A DNA stretch of 64,000 nt from Isoetes taiwanensis (GCA_021234155.1 JAJEKV010000030.1:10916525-10980524); one strand, 5' to 3'; shown: positions 47,700 to 60,148, counted from the stretch's first letter. Notes: generated from the sequence alone by a model not told the origin. Made by a program: numbers and translations.

Positions 47700-50050
47700 G
47701 GAAGTCTCCTGGGCATCTGGCATGGCAGTAACCTCATCAACCAAATCATCCCACTAAACCGGATCAAAGCGACCACAATGAGATGCAATGGGAGGAGCAC
47801 ACGAAGTTGGAACTGAGGGCTGGGATGCAGAGGAGTTAGATTCCTTAGCTGAATTCTGTGGTTGACGAGAGCCGATGGATGTTTTGGTGGTGGGTGGAAG
47901 CCACGCCGATCAATGTCTATGTACTGTCCACGAGCCTCTTCAATTTTCTCCCGTGACTTCTGAATTTCAGGCAGTCACAACATTTGATGATCCCGATACT
48001 GAGGTGAGAAAGCTGCAACTGGAAGAATGGGGGGGCAGCCACCGGGGAGTGAGAGATATCCATTGAGGTGGGAGATGATCTAAGACCATGGAGTGCCGGA
48101 GGAGCAGATGGAGGACTCTGCTGGTGAACCTTGCGCTTCAGGAAATACGAGAGATAGCTCAGGACCATTCAACAAGGATAGCTTAAATGGAAATAATATG
48201 GGCCTGCTCTGGACAACAATTGTTTGAGGCAAATCACGTTGAATGGGCCTTGCAACACAAATCTTGGTGATGCCATTGGTTATGGATTGTTGCAAATGGA
48301 GTCCAATCTCATTAGCAATGGCGGAAATGAACTTGGAATCATGTAGCTCCGGAGGGAAGGAAATCTTCAATAGCAAACCAAAAGGGGATACGTAAGGCAT
48401 CTGGCTTAGCTGGAAAGGATCCAGGAACATACTGCTGATAGAGCAAGAAATGTTTCCAAGGAGGATCAACACCTCATTCTATGAGTTGAGCAGCTGGCTC
48501 AAGAGATTCAAACATCAAAAGAAAGCAAAACGTTGATCTTTTGCCACAAGCTTGATAGATTGATAAGCAGGAAGCTCTAGCTTATGAAGGTGCCCAAACA
48601 ACCAAGATCCCACGTGCTTCAGATCCAAAAAAGGGCCAGTGAAATGGCAGACCACAGAACACGCAACCAACTGCTCCACATGTCGTCGATGATCTTCATG
48701 GCTACTCTGCACCATTGGAGCCCCAAAATGCTCAAACGTTGCCCTGCACTCCTGAACCTCATAAAAGATTTCATCTGATGCGAGCTGAACATCCATGGAG
48801 TCTTGTTTGGCTTGCAATTGCTAGAGATAGGACACAACTTCTTTCCTGTTATTATCCACCATGATGGCAATGGCCTCTGAGACACGAGCTGAGGTGGCTG
48901 GCGTCGCCAAGCCCTTGCAAAGCCACTCAGAAAATCACACACCACTAACTCGAGCCACTATGTCAGATGATCTCCAAGGTGAGGTCGTCGCAGCTCGGGG
49001 GGTGGAAGACGAAGTCACCCCAGGTTGCGGGGAAGGAAGAAGGGGAAATTCCTCCTGCCCTGAGGGACCTCAAATGTGCGTTGGACGCACCACTTATCCT
49101 GCAGAAACACCGGTTTGTGTAGGTTGCACCACCATCCGAGCACTACCTCTACGAGAAGTCCGCGTGAAAGAGCTTCCAACCTGTGTTGGAGGTGCCACTT
49201 GTGCAACACTATTAGGTGCAGCATTGTCCAGAGGAGCACTCTACAGGCACTTGAGATCTCGACTGACGTGATGCACCTCCAACATGTGTTGGAGGTGCCG
49301 CTAACCCAGAAGCAATTTTAGCAGACAAAGAGGGTTTTGCTTGACCCATAGAACTTCCAATGATTGTCGGAGGTGCTAATTGATCAGAGCACACCACGTG
49401 ACCCGAGGAACCTCCAACGTGCATTGGAAGTATGACACTTTCAGAAGAGTTTTCCAATGACACATGTTCGACACGTCTTCCAGTCTCATCAGACGTATGG
49501 GCAGAGGCATGAACTGCAGTCGAGGCAACTACAGTTGGAATAGAAACTGGAACATGTAACTGAGAAGAGGAGAGAGATTGAGCTCCTATCTCAATTGAGG
49601 CGGCCCCACTCGTGCCACTAGAAGACATGTTAGGCAACACCGAAGGATTGAGGTGCACCGAAGAAACCAAACTCTTAGGAGCCGAAAGAGCACCCTCATG
49701 AGCCATTTCGTGTGCATCACGTACACTTATTATGAGAGAATCTGCAGCATATTCTTTTCCAATTCCTCCATGTACTATGATAGAACTACCAGAAGGACGT
49801 TTTGGCAGGCTGCGACTGGATCTTGTCATCTCCACCAAAAAGGGGGCAGGTTTCAACGCTGAACAGTCTTTCGCAACAGGCCAATCTCTGAGAAGATTAA
49901 GCACCACTGGATGGAGTGCTCAAAGAGCTCTCCAACAAGCCCAAACTCGCCCAAAATTGCCACCAGATGCAGAAGTTATGGCCAATAGAAAATTGCAGCC
50001 AAACCCTAACACCGCCAAAAGAGAGCCGGGACTATCAGGCGAGTTTTTTC
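47700..50050 (-). pseudogene. LINE C ORF1 remnants
   Basis: Broken minus frames upstream of ORF2. The 5' part (49907-49212) reads FLVEMTRSSRSLPKRPSGSS. It is followed by a Ser- and Val-rich region with repeated PPTHVGGAS-like peptides. Bases 48817-48515 and 48472-48080 (FHFGAPMV-like and PPELHDSKFISAIANEIGLH) are in a shared frame and resemble the DUF4283-type RNA-binding region of plant LINE ORF1 proteins. A frameshift lies between the two halves near 49.0-49.2 kb. ORF1 proteins coat the element RNA. The assignment rests mainly on position. Confidence 0.55.
49070..49440 (-). repeat. Six imperfect ORF1 repeats encoding PPTxVGG
   Basis: A unit of about 24 bases close to CCAACATGTGTTGGAGGTGC recurs six times, irregularly spaced, with CCAAC and GTTGG forming a small palindrome in each. 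In the minus frame the units encode PPTHVGGAS, PPTQVGSS, PPTIIGSS and similar. Confidence 0.75.
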
Positions 50051-50214
50051 CACCAGAATAGAAGAATCAACATACAAATCATATGTCGACGGAAAGGGCG
50101 TGCGACGAGCTTTCTAACAAGCCCAAGAACACCCAAATCTAACACCAGAATCCCGAGTTATGAGCAAAAGAACGGGGCTGAAACCCTAAGCACTATCATG
50201 AGCGCCTCCCAGCA

Positions 50215-50229
50215 CAAATTCAGAAGAGC
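50215..50229. repeat. Target-site duplication of LINE C, right copy
   Basis: Identical to 43810-43824. It marks the 5' end of the minus-strand element. Confidence 0.95.
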
Positions 50230-51059
50230 ATGCTCTAACTTATATCCACCTATAGTTTGCATGGCAGAATAAGCAAACATATTTTACTTTTCAAACTTGA
50301 TACAATAGAAGCTATATTTCTTATAAACAATCTACCATCCAGATTTTAGATCCCTCATCCAGCAAAACTAGCAGCCTCTTGCTGTTTCTATCCTCTTGTT
50401 GTTTCTATCCTTCTTGCAAATCTAAACTAGGTTTTTAAAATAACACCTAGCAATAGATTAGAACTGGTAAAGACTGCTTACCTCAGCATCTGCAACACCC
50501 GACCGATTTCACCAGCAGATACAATTTGTCATTCATGCCAGTCGATGCCACAATGAACACAGAGCAAGCAGTTAGCGGCAACGCCAGGCAGACCATGACT
50601 TGAAGCAACCCCGTCCGAAGCTCGATGAACACTAGTCATTCAGCTTGCTTCTTGCACAAGCCACTTGCCTCAACCTCACGATTTGCCTCTTGGACGGGCG
50701 AATTGCAGCACATATATCACACTAAAATCCACATCCACCAATGCGTATCCACTCTCTAGCACCTTCTACGGCTACAATCTGGCCAAATATCCCAAGTTAT
50801 TTTCTAAATAATTCTTTTGCTATTTCCATATTGGAACCCAAGCGAACATGGATATTAAAGGACATATGGATAATGCTCTAACAAAATGCCATAAGCTTCT
50901 ACGACATCAATTGCAATTACCATTGCAAGCAGACTTTTTTCTGTGATGATTGCAAGATCATGCTCATTTCTATGAGTAAAGAATTCTACGATTTACCAAA
51001 CGTTATAGTGATGCCTTCATGCCAATCCTGGATGTCATTACATGGCTTCTCCATCCAAG
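50230..51059. other. No gene recognised
   Basis: Sequence following the LINE C insertion. No domain or repeat family was recognised in either direction. Confidence 0.4.
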
Positions 51060-51900
51060 CCATTAGAGTTTCTGAGATTCTCTTACTTTTGAAAGGCTTC
51101 TATAATTTTTTAGAACATTCTACAACTTTTTGAATTGTTCTAGAAGATTCTATAACACTTTACAGAGTTCTACCATATTCAAAATGTTCTAGAACTATCT
51201 AGATTTTTCTAAAAGGTAATCTAAAAATAGAAGGTTTTTGAAAAAACTATCTATTTTTAGATTGAGGTGCTTACCCATGCGCTTCTGGCGTTAAAGAGCT
51301 TTTAGAACACCCCTAAACTTTTTAGAACATTCTACAATTTTTTGGAACATCCTAGAACCTTCTAGAACATTCTAGAACTTTCTAGCCAGGAACCAGAATG
51401 CCCATCCTCATGCGGATGACCTTCTTATATACTGGAAAAAAAAGGCTCTTTTTTGCATCTATGCATGTGGGATATTTGTGTATGCCCTAGATTCTAGAAC
51501 AATCTTGAACATTCTAGAACCATTAAGGTTGGAGGTATCCTTTAGTATATAGGAAACATCAAAATTTTCAATGATTGAAGGCCTGATCTAGTGGTTAGAA
51601 TGCGAGGCTTGAGGGGCAATGACCAGGGTTTGAATCCTCCAAACAACATAAAAACTTTTAAAAACCTCCCATTAAGGCCTGAGCATGAACCGTGGACCGT
51701 AGGATCTTGGATCCAATCAAGGGCCATGGCATATATTTAAACCAACGACTAGGATTGCGCCATGTGGCAGATCTCACACATCGATGATCAAGATCGAAAT
51801 CAATGTGGACGTAGGATCGTCCACCTCCTTGGCCAAGTGGTGAGCCGTCCAGGATGCACAGTGGCGCCTTCCACAATCAGGATGGCCCGAAATATCGCAG
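51060..51900 (+). mobile_element. SINE-like repeat with tRNA-like core, copy 2
   Basis: On the plus strand, TGATCTAGTGGTTAGAATG (51584-51602, A-box-like) precedes GGTTTGAATCCTCC (51627-51640, B-box-like). The surrounding sequence matches copy 1 in inverted orientation, including the AACATAAAAACTTTTA block after the B-box, the AGGATCTTGGATC region and, upstream, the AAAATAGA and GCTTACCCATGCGC blocks. The 5' part is built from repeated TTCTAGAACATTCTAGAAC-like decamers (51110-51510). An AT-rich tail follows at 51905-51960. Confidence 0.55.
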
Positions 51901-52303
51901 CCTACTAATAATATATAATATATATATTTTGATATATGATGATATAATATATATTAGAGTATGTATGGGGCAAAAAATATTTTGGCCCCTCTGGGGTCTA
52001 GGGTTGTGATGTGTATATATAATAGGGTCTATATGGGTCCAAGTCTTTTGCCTAAGGGTCATTTTGTGTGAAGGTAAGATTAGGTTACAATAAGTACTTG
52101 GTGAACGAATCTTTAGAACATAAAATAATACTCGTTTGTAAAATAACAAAAAGACTAGAATGGCATGACATGCCATTTTGCATTTTGCCCATAACACCAC
52201 AACAAAATAATGACATGGCAACATTAAAACTCGTGTTGAACCACGATTACAAAATGAAAGTAAGCACGTGCCTTGTACGCTGTTAAGTAAAAGAGAAGCT
52301 CAA

Positions 52304-52386
52304 CATGCATGCATTGCATGGATGCATGGTATGCATGCATTGTGTGCATGCATTGTGTGCATGTAATGTATGTTCATGTGCATGCC
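52304..52386. repeat. Cluster of CATGCATG (RY-like) motifs
   Basis: At least six overlapping GCATGCATTG-type units in 83 bp. CATGCA is the core bound by plant B3 factors of the ABI3/FUS3 class. No gene start was found beside it, so it may simply be a simple-sequence repeat. Confidence 0.7.
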
Positions 52387-52399
52387 AAAACCATAGGTT

Positions 52400-55300
52400 T
52401 TGAGTAAAAAAACTAACTAGCACGCGCTCTAAAAATACTGATGGCTTACTCTCATACAAATACAACAACACAATCATATAAAAACCATAGCAAAATGGTC
52501 ATATATTTATACGTTTTGTTGTTTTAGAAGATAAAAACAACAAAATAAAAAAACAAGCAAACACACCTTTAGGCCATCAGAGGGCAACCCTCCGTGCGCA
52601 GCACCTTGTTTCTTCCTCATTGCTTCCTTTTTTGGTAAGAAGGAATAGTGCAATTGGCAATGGCTCTTTGCTTAGTGTTTTTCATAAACATACACATAAA
52701 GTGGTCTGCAGCGGACTACACAAATGTTTCGCGACTATTTCTCTCTTGTTTGTTGTTTAATTTACGTTCCTGGGATCTGGATGAACGCAACCGTTCTTGG
52801 CGCCTGCGGCTAGGGCGGTGTGAGAGAAGGGAAGCCGCTCTTCTCTTCTCTCCAATCGGCACTGTTGCAACACTTCAAGAGATCTCTTCATTTCTACAGG
52901 TGCTAGCCAGGGTTTCTTGCAAATCTTTTTGACGGATCTGTTGCATCTCAAGATTGTCAGATAATCTGTTTCTTGAAGCTTCTTCAGGGCGGCTTTCTTA
53001 TAAGCATACAGGTAATCCACTAACGTGGTCCTTCTGCTCTAATGCATAGAGGCATTATGTTTCTTGCAAAAAAGGAAGAGCTTGGGAAGAATTTTTGGCT
53101 ACCCCAATCTTTGTTTATCTCCAATTAGTGGAATAGGCTACAAGGGCTCTTTCTCAGGAGATGCTAAAGTGGCCGGACTGTCATAAATTCTTCTTTTCTT
53201 TCTTTCTTTAAGCAAGAACACACTGAAAAGGCACATACTAGGTCTATAAGGTGGAGCAGATTTCTGCAATGCGTTGAGAAAAAGGGGCTTCAGGTTCTTC
53301 TGATTTCTAGCAGTCTATTATATTAATCCAGATTCTTTAAACAGTTGTATAATTCCCTTCCTCTTGCTCTTTCCTACTAGCGAAAAGATCTAGGGTTGTT
53401 TTCTTGGAAGGAAACAGAGTTCTTTGATCACTATTTGCAAGTTTATTAACAGACTGTGAGATTTCTTGAGAATGCCGAGCTAGGGATCTTATTGTGACCA
53501 GGACGATGCTCCCATATCATGAACCATACTTTGGAGGAGAGTTTTGGCGGCTGGGCTGTGTGTCTAGCCTATTCAGGTTGGCTGACTGGCACATCCCAAC
53601 AACGCAGCATCTCTATTTGATTTCACAGATGTAAGTAGATTTGTAGATATGATCATAGTTTGAAGCATAGGTGGCTTCTTTGAGCAGTGCTGGAGATTGC
53701 TCAAGTTACTCTTCATTTCTTTCCTCTTCATCTCTATTTTTGCAAGAGGTTTCTTTGAGCATTCAAGATTTGTCTGCAGATCTTGAAAAATGGGCACTTG
53801 ACTCCTGTAGTACTTTGTTTAACTATGAAGATGTTGATACTGTAGTACTAGTTGAATGAAGGAAGAGGTTGAGAGAGGTTTACGAGTACAAGAGCTTCAG
53901 ACAGAATTTTAGATCCATGTGGGATCCGTTATACTTAAGCTAAATCTGATCCATGAGGGATCTTTATGTTTTAATTCTTCCAATCTGTTGAATACAAATT
54001 TTCTTACCTTAAAAAAAATAAAAAAAATAAAAAAAATAAAAAAATTTACGTTCCTCCTCTGCTACATCTCTCGATTTGCGATCTCATTTATAATCTATCC
54101 ATTTTGCATTTTGATGATGGGAAATTCGATTTATTTTCCCAGCCCAGTCAGAGGGACTTGCAGAGCCATGTGTTCCCAGCCCAGCCCAGCCATGTGTTCT
54201 TGAAGAACGACTTGTGGGAGACTCTATGAGGCAAAGGAAGAGTACGTTTAAGAGAATTAAGGGGCGTTAAAGAGTTGAGAAAACTTGCTGCAGAACTGTA
54301 GAATTTATTTTTTGATGGAGATTTGTAGTGCTGCATTAAACAAATTAAATGTCATTATTGATTTTGAGAAACGTTATCTCTAAGGGAAGGGAAATATTGC
54401 AACATGCATTTTTTTTAGTTTGTCAAAGGCCCCAGTGCCTAAGCTTAACTTCCCTATCTTGTTTATTTTAGACTTCTATTGTGTTAGAATTATAGATGTA
54501 ATACTATGTTTTAAGTCTTGAATATAATGTTATATAAATAAGGTTTGCAAATTATCCCAGGCATAAGGTTTTGGCAGTGGTTGACCGGGAAATGGGGGTT
54601 AGGGTTTTGAGGAAATAAAATTTAGTTTGCAATCAATGGTTCAGAAATAGAACTTGCTGGCTTCAGAAATAGAACTTTGATGGCTGGCATCTGTAGCACA
54701 AGCATGGTGGGGCGGCAAAAACGGCATGCCGATTACAGACACATACAGGCAAAAATGCCATAGCTAGGCATCGGAATAGCTAGGCAAAAACGCTTACAGG
54801 CAAAAAATGCCTACAGGCAAAAACGCCATAGCTAGGCAAAAACGCCATAGCTAGGCATCAAACGCCATATGGTATGCCAAGAACAATTCGGCAGGTCCTT
54901 CTGCAGGATAAATCCGGCACTTCCTTTCTAATGTTTCTAATGTTGCAGGATAAATCCGGCACTTCCTTTCTGCTGTGGTCCCTGTTTCGGATTTTGTAGG
55001 GCGAGGTTTACAATCAGGTTTACAAGCTGTGCTTCAGATTATGCAGCACAGGCTGTGCTCAGTGGCAGGTAGGGCGGTTGATGTTGAATGGGGCGGTTGA
55101 TGTGGAAGCATGCTGAGGCCGTCAGCTACAGGGCAGAGGATGTGTGGTTGTCAACTACGAAGAGGCTTATGGAGCCTTCTACTGTAGCCGATTTTTTGCA
55201 TGAAGCTTGGACGGGAGCCTTATGGCTATGGTTTCCAGGGATTGTTGCTGGCGATGGGGCTCATGATAGGCATGACTGTAGAAGATAATCCAGTATCTTG

Positions 55301-56220
55301 TTCGGATGGAGATAAGCCAGGACTGCCTCCCGTGTTGCAGTTCTTCCAAATTTGAGAACCTAGTTTGCTGGGTTTTGTTGTTCAAGCATGTACTTACTTT
55401 GTGCTCAAATTTCTAATGAAATTGCAGTGTTGTTTGTGCTAAGGCACGTTCTGAGTAAATGCTCTTGACTCTAAGTTCTTATAGGTTAGTCACTCTTCTT
55501 TGTTCTTATGTGTCTGTTGTCAATGCAATGGTGTTCCTGCATTCTTTATGAGTATAGACTGAAGTATACCATATATATGTATATACGTATAATAGCCGTA
55601 TGGGGTGCGCAAGCTCATACATGGGTCTGATGTGTAAATTCCACGGCCCTTGATTTGGCATATTCATAGAACTATGCTTGGATCCAATGATCCAAAAAAA
55701 ACAATAAGGAGTGAGCAATAAGGAGCAATTACGGAGTGATTTAATATGTTTCCATCTATAAAGCGGCCTCTATGATTTGTTCCCGTTCCCATTCCAAATT
55801 TTAGGTCCATGTCCTAAACAGAGATGGGAAAGAGAAATTATAACACTTTTATTCCGGACCCACCCATCGCGCACTTGCACCCATAAATAGTGGTAGTTAG
55901 GCCTTGTTATAGTGCAAACAAATCTTGTCCATTGATTTTTTATCTTAACGGTCTGCAAAATATGTTACAAGGGAGGGGGGTGGGGGAGTGCCGTATATAT
56001 TGGATGCCGGGCATATCCGTGGTATATCCATGTTTTTGACATGTTATAGCCACGCCCAGAAAAAATTACATGGCGTTTTTGTGGACTTGGCAATTTTGCC
56101 ATTTAAGACTGGCTATAACATGCCCACATCCGATATTTATCGCGATGGGGGGTGGGCGGTAAAGGTGCATGCGCGATAGGAGGCAACCCCACCCTATGCA
56201 GAAAACCCTATGATATCTTT
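52400..56220. other. Gene-poor stretch with simple repeats
   Basis: No conserved protein was found. The short frames at 52648-52932, 53671-53859 (Ser-rich, ending NYEDVDTVVLVE) and 55088-55288 have no known motif. Repeats include an A7T array at 54008-54041, a family of AGGCAAAAACGCCATAGCT units at 54740-54880, and a 28-bp segment TGCAGGATAAATCCGGCACT plus CCTTTCT found twice, beginning near 54912 and 54945. Confidence 0.45.
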
Positions 56221-56271
56221 CATATAGAAAGTTTACGTTTACTTCGAATATTAAAATCGTATCTCATTGAT

Positions 56272-56288
56272 AAACCCTAAACCCTGAA
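56272..56288 (+). promoter_or_regulatory. Telo-box in the nucleolin promoter
   Basis: AAACCCTAAACCCTGAA lies 160-180 bases upstream of the nucleolin ATG. AAACCCTAA telo-boxes are well known in plant promoters of ribosomal-protein, nucleolar and other translation genes, where they support expression in dividing cells. A weaker AAAACCCTA lies at about 56202. Confidence 0.65.
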
Positions 56289-56448
56289 GCCCGACCTAAA
56301 ACTCGTTTTTCGGCAGGTTTAGGTCGGCCTTCCCCTTCCACAGGGAGTCCGATAGTCTTCCGTCATCTTTGGCGTTTATCTCATCGTTGTTTCTTTTCTC
56401 ATACTAGTTTCTTATTCATTAGCCCGAGGAACTTGTTTGTAGCTTTGA

Positions 56449-59400
56449 ATGGGGAAATCAAAGAAAAACAGCGTAGAGGTATGGCTGTTTCTGTTTTGTT
56501 GTCCCTTGATGTTTTTTTATCGTACTCTTGTATGCTGCAGGTTGTCAAGGCCGTCACTGAAGATGTCTCCGGCAAGAAGAGAAGTAATATTTAGTCTTTG
56601 TTATTTTTTTGTTCGGGTATACCATCTTGGTAATTAATTGTTCAATCATTATATCAGATAAAAGGCAACTTGCAGAGGACTCATCAGTCGAGCCTGCATC
56701 TAAGAAAGTGAAAACAGTAAAGCAGGATGCAGTGCCTGAAAAAGCAGTTCTCCCTGCGAAGAAAATTGAGAAGGCGCAAGTAAATGGCGTGAAAGAGGTA
56801 TCTTTTGTTATTAATCTGTGATGGGCTGCAGTAAAAATGAGACTATAATTTACCCAAACGACTACCAGGTCAATGGGACCAAGAAATCCAAAAAACAAGT
56901 AGTGAAGAAAGTAAGCAGTAGCGATGAATCGGACGAATCTTCAGAAGTAAGAAATCTTATTCTTTCGTGGGCATTAAAAGGTTAGAAACCGGAGGCCTTA
57001 AGCCTTGCATTATGACTTTGAATTAGGATGAAAAGCCCAACGTGAAGACTTCAGTCAAAGCTGCTGTTTCTAAGGATGTAAAAATGGCAGATAGTTCTGA
57101 TGAAAGCGATTCTGATGATAGTGATGAGGAGGTAAAGTCATCTACTGTTTATGGCTTTTGAATCCCAAATTTTGTAATGTAATTTACCCTTGATTTGTAT
57201 AGCCTGCTGCAAAACCCAGTGCAAAAGTACCAGCTCAAGCCAAAGCACCTGCAAAGGTTGCTGTTTCAAAACAGACGAAGATGGAAGAAAGTTCAGAAGA
57301 AGAGTCAGAAGACAGCTCGGATGATGAGGTTTTGCTTTTTATCTTCTCTTTCAATTTCTGTCAATGAGCGCATCTTATGTACAGTGAACTTGTGTAGCCT
57401 GCAGTGAAACCCCCCGCCAAGGTGCAAGCTGCTGTCTCTAAAGATGCTAAAATGGCAGAAAGCTCAGAAGAAGATTCGGATGAGAGTTCAGATGATGAGG
57501 TATAGCTTGTTTTGCTAGTATCTTTAATTCTATGAATATGCAGTAAGCCACCATCAACTTGTGTAGCCTGCAGCAAAGCCTGCAGCAAAGGCGGCAGCAA
57601 AGCCTGCAGCAAAGCCTGCAGTGCAAGGGAAAAAGATGAAAGATGAATCTTCTTCTAGTTCAGAAGATGATTCAGACGACGATTCAGACGACGATAAGGT
57701 AATCCCATTGTGATATTTGCTTGCATTCATGTTACCATATCCTTTATTTTCTTTCATGTTGTAATTGCAGCCCCCCACAAAGGCTGCAGTGAAGGTCCCT
57801 CCCAAAGCATCTGCTAAGGTCGAAACAGAAAGTGACAGTGATGAAAGCAGTGAGGAGGTGTATATACTTTCTGTTTTTGAGAAGTAGATTGTAGCTGTTT
57901 AGAGCAGGCATGTTTGACATTTTTTGGAGATGTTATTGCTTGTCATTTAGTTCTCTACACTTTTATTTTTATAGCCTGAAAAGTTTTCTGGTGTTTTTGT
58001 GTGCTTCTTGGATAACTGCTCAGAATTAGGTTCATGGGTTTTCTATTACCCTTTTTCTTTCGGGTTTCTAGTGGATCTGCTCGTTTTTAAAAAAAACACA
58101 ACTCTACAGGAAACAAAGGCGAAGCCTTCTATAAAGCCGTCTGTTGCTGCTGGAAAGAAAGCTGCTGAAAGCAGTGACAGTGATGATGAAAGTGACAGCG
58201 ATGAAAGTGAAGATGAAGGAGATACTAAACAGGTTATATTTAGGATCTGAAACATCAGCTGGTTCATTTACTAATTGGTGGTAGTTTTGCATGTCGTAGC
58301 AGATTGCCAAATCACAAAATGGCCAAAAGAAGCAGCAGGTGTCACAAGTACGGGATTTGATCTTCATTTTGACATACAAATAAACAAAGAATAACTTTAG
58401 CAGTCTGTTTTTACAGCTTAATGCACAGGCCAAGTCAACCAAGGCGGATTCAGACACAAATGATAGCGATGATGAAGATAGTGATGATGAAGAAGATAGT
58501 GATGAAGAGGAGGTAAGAAACCAAGAAAAGCTGATACTCTTTTTCTGGGGTAATTTTGTACTGAATTGTTATATTTTAGGCACCAAAGACTCAGACACCA
58601 AAAGCCCAGACAACAGCTAAACCTCAGGCACCAAAGTCCAAGGCTCAGAGTTCAAGTGAGAGTGACAGCGAAAGTGAAAGCGAGGACGAGGCAAGTAAAA
58701 CTTTGGCACCATGTGATTGTTTAACAATTATGCTAACAATTAGATAAACTTTTGCAGGTTCCAAAATCAAAGTCTATTTCCGGAAATGGCCAAACAGTAA
58801 AATCTGAAAAACAAGTCGAACAACAGAAGCAAGCTCTACCCAAGACTCCTCAGGCAGCTACTCAAGGTGGTAGCAAAACCATTTTCGTTAAAAACTTGGC
58901 ATGGGCCTGTGATGAGGACATAGTGTAAGTTCCCATTGCATTCATTTTGATGTTTTTATCAAAACATACTAATGGTCATGGATTGGCAGTGCTGATTTTT
59001 TCAAAGATGCTGGTGAAGTAGTTTCTGTGAGGCTTGCTCGAGATGAAACTGGAAGTTTCCGTGGTTTTGGCCATGTGGAGTTTGCTACTGAACAAGCTGC
59101 ACAAAAGGTTCGAAGTCATCAATTAGTTCAAGAGAAATTTCTGAATATTTATCCATCTGTATTTACATTTCTAGGCTCTACAAAAGTCTGGACAATCACT
59201 TGAGAATAGAGAGATATTTTGTGACCTTGCAAAAGAAAGAGACAGAACTGGTACACCTGGCAGTAACACAAAGAGGGAGTGGGGTTCACCTGCCGGAGAA
59301 TGGAAATCGCCAGGGTAGGAAAATCTGTTTCTGTTGTCCATGATGTTTTAAGTCTTTGCTAAGACATGGCGTTTTTCAGCAATTCCAGGATGGGAAGTGA

Positions 59401-60148
59401 AAAGACAGTTTTTGTTAAAGGTTTTGAGAAGTTTGATAGTGAAGACAATGTAAGCTGTTTCACACTGTTATTCAAATCTGTTCTTATTTTGTACTCATTT
59501 GGTAATATAAATGTCACAGGTACGGAACTCACTTACGGAGTTCTTTGGGGTTTGTGGCCCTGTTGACAATATCCGTCTTCCTACTGACAGGGAAACTGGT
59601 AGTATCAAAGGGTAAGACTCTTGGCATGGTTGATTGTTGCTGTACATTATGTACGTATGCATCTAACCATTAATTTCAATAGATTTGCGTACGTCTGTTT
59701 CAAGAACCAAGATGCTGTTGAGAGTGCTTTGGAGAAAAATGGAGCAGAGCTAAATGGTCGTTGGTTGGTCGTGGATAAAGTTGATTCTGATGGTGGTTCC
59801 CGTGGCAGTGGTGGCCGCAGTGGTGGTCGTTTTGGAGGTTTTGGAGGTCGTGGTGGTGACAGTGGTGGAAGAAGTGGTGGCAGAGGGGGTAGAGGTGGTG
59901 ACAGAGGTATTGTATTAAGTTGCCTTAGTTTGTTTCTTTCTTCAGCATCTGAATGGGGATCGAATTGTAGGTGGGCGAGGTGGTCGCTTTGGTGGACGTG
60001 GTGGTGGTAGGCAAAGTGTCAGTCTTGTTGGAGGCACAGGTAAAAACTAGATAGTGCTCTATCTGTATGTCCTGGCTCTCTTCTCAAGTTCTTATTATTT
60101 TAATGTTCCGTTTTTGCAGGGAAGAAGACTACGTTTGGTGAAGACTAG
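56449..60148 (+). CDS. NUC1: Nucleolin, 21 exons, 708 residues
   Basis: A nucleolar RNA- and chromatin-binding protein needed for rRNA transcription and processing. Exons: 56449-56478, 56541-56583, 56658-56797, 56869-56946, 57027-57131, 57203-57328, 57398-57499, 57567-57698, 57771-57857, 58110-58232, 58303-58347, 58417-58512, 58580-58690, 58758-58924, 58990-59107, 59175-59314, 59380-59449, 59520-59611, 59683-59906, 59971-60039, 60120-60148. Phases agree throughout and total 2127 bases. The N-terminal 400 residues alternate Lys/Ala/Pro-rich basic stretches with Ser/Asp/Glu acidic tracts. RRM1 (about 446-525) has TIFVKNL and GSFRGFGHVEF. RRM2 (about 555-637) has TVFVKGF and GSIKGFAYVCF. A GAR tail (GGRFGGFGGRGGDSGG) follows, ending KKTTFGED as in other plant nucleolins. 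The intron after 58690 begins with GC. The end of exon 11 could instead be 58338. The gene appears intact. Confidence 0.95.

Larger units (their letters stand above)
43825..50214 (-). mobile_element. Nearly full-length 6.4 kb LINE C with poly(A) and 15-bp TSD
   Basis: On the minus strand this element has a 5' region, ORF1, ORF2 and an 18-nt poly(A) tail (seen as T18 at 43825-43842). It is flanked by perfect 15-bp direct repeats (43810-43824 and 50215-50229). These are the signs of target-primed insertion, and they fix the ends precisely. The plant LINE type with a zinc-binding zf-RVT region after the reverse transcriptase is supported by ORF2. It landed in sequence just downstream of LINE B. 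Both ORFs carry stops or shifts, so the copy is inactive. Confidence 0.93.

Noticed and set aside
56272-56288. Interstitial telomere repeat
   Set aside because: Only about two units of AAACCCT. Position before a nucleolar gene fits a telo-box promoter element better.
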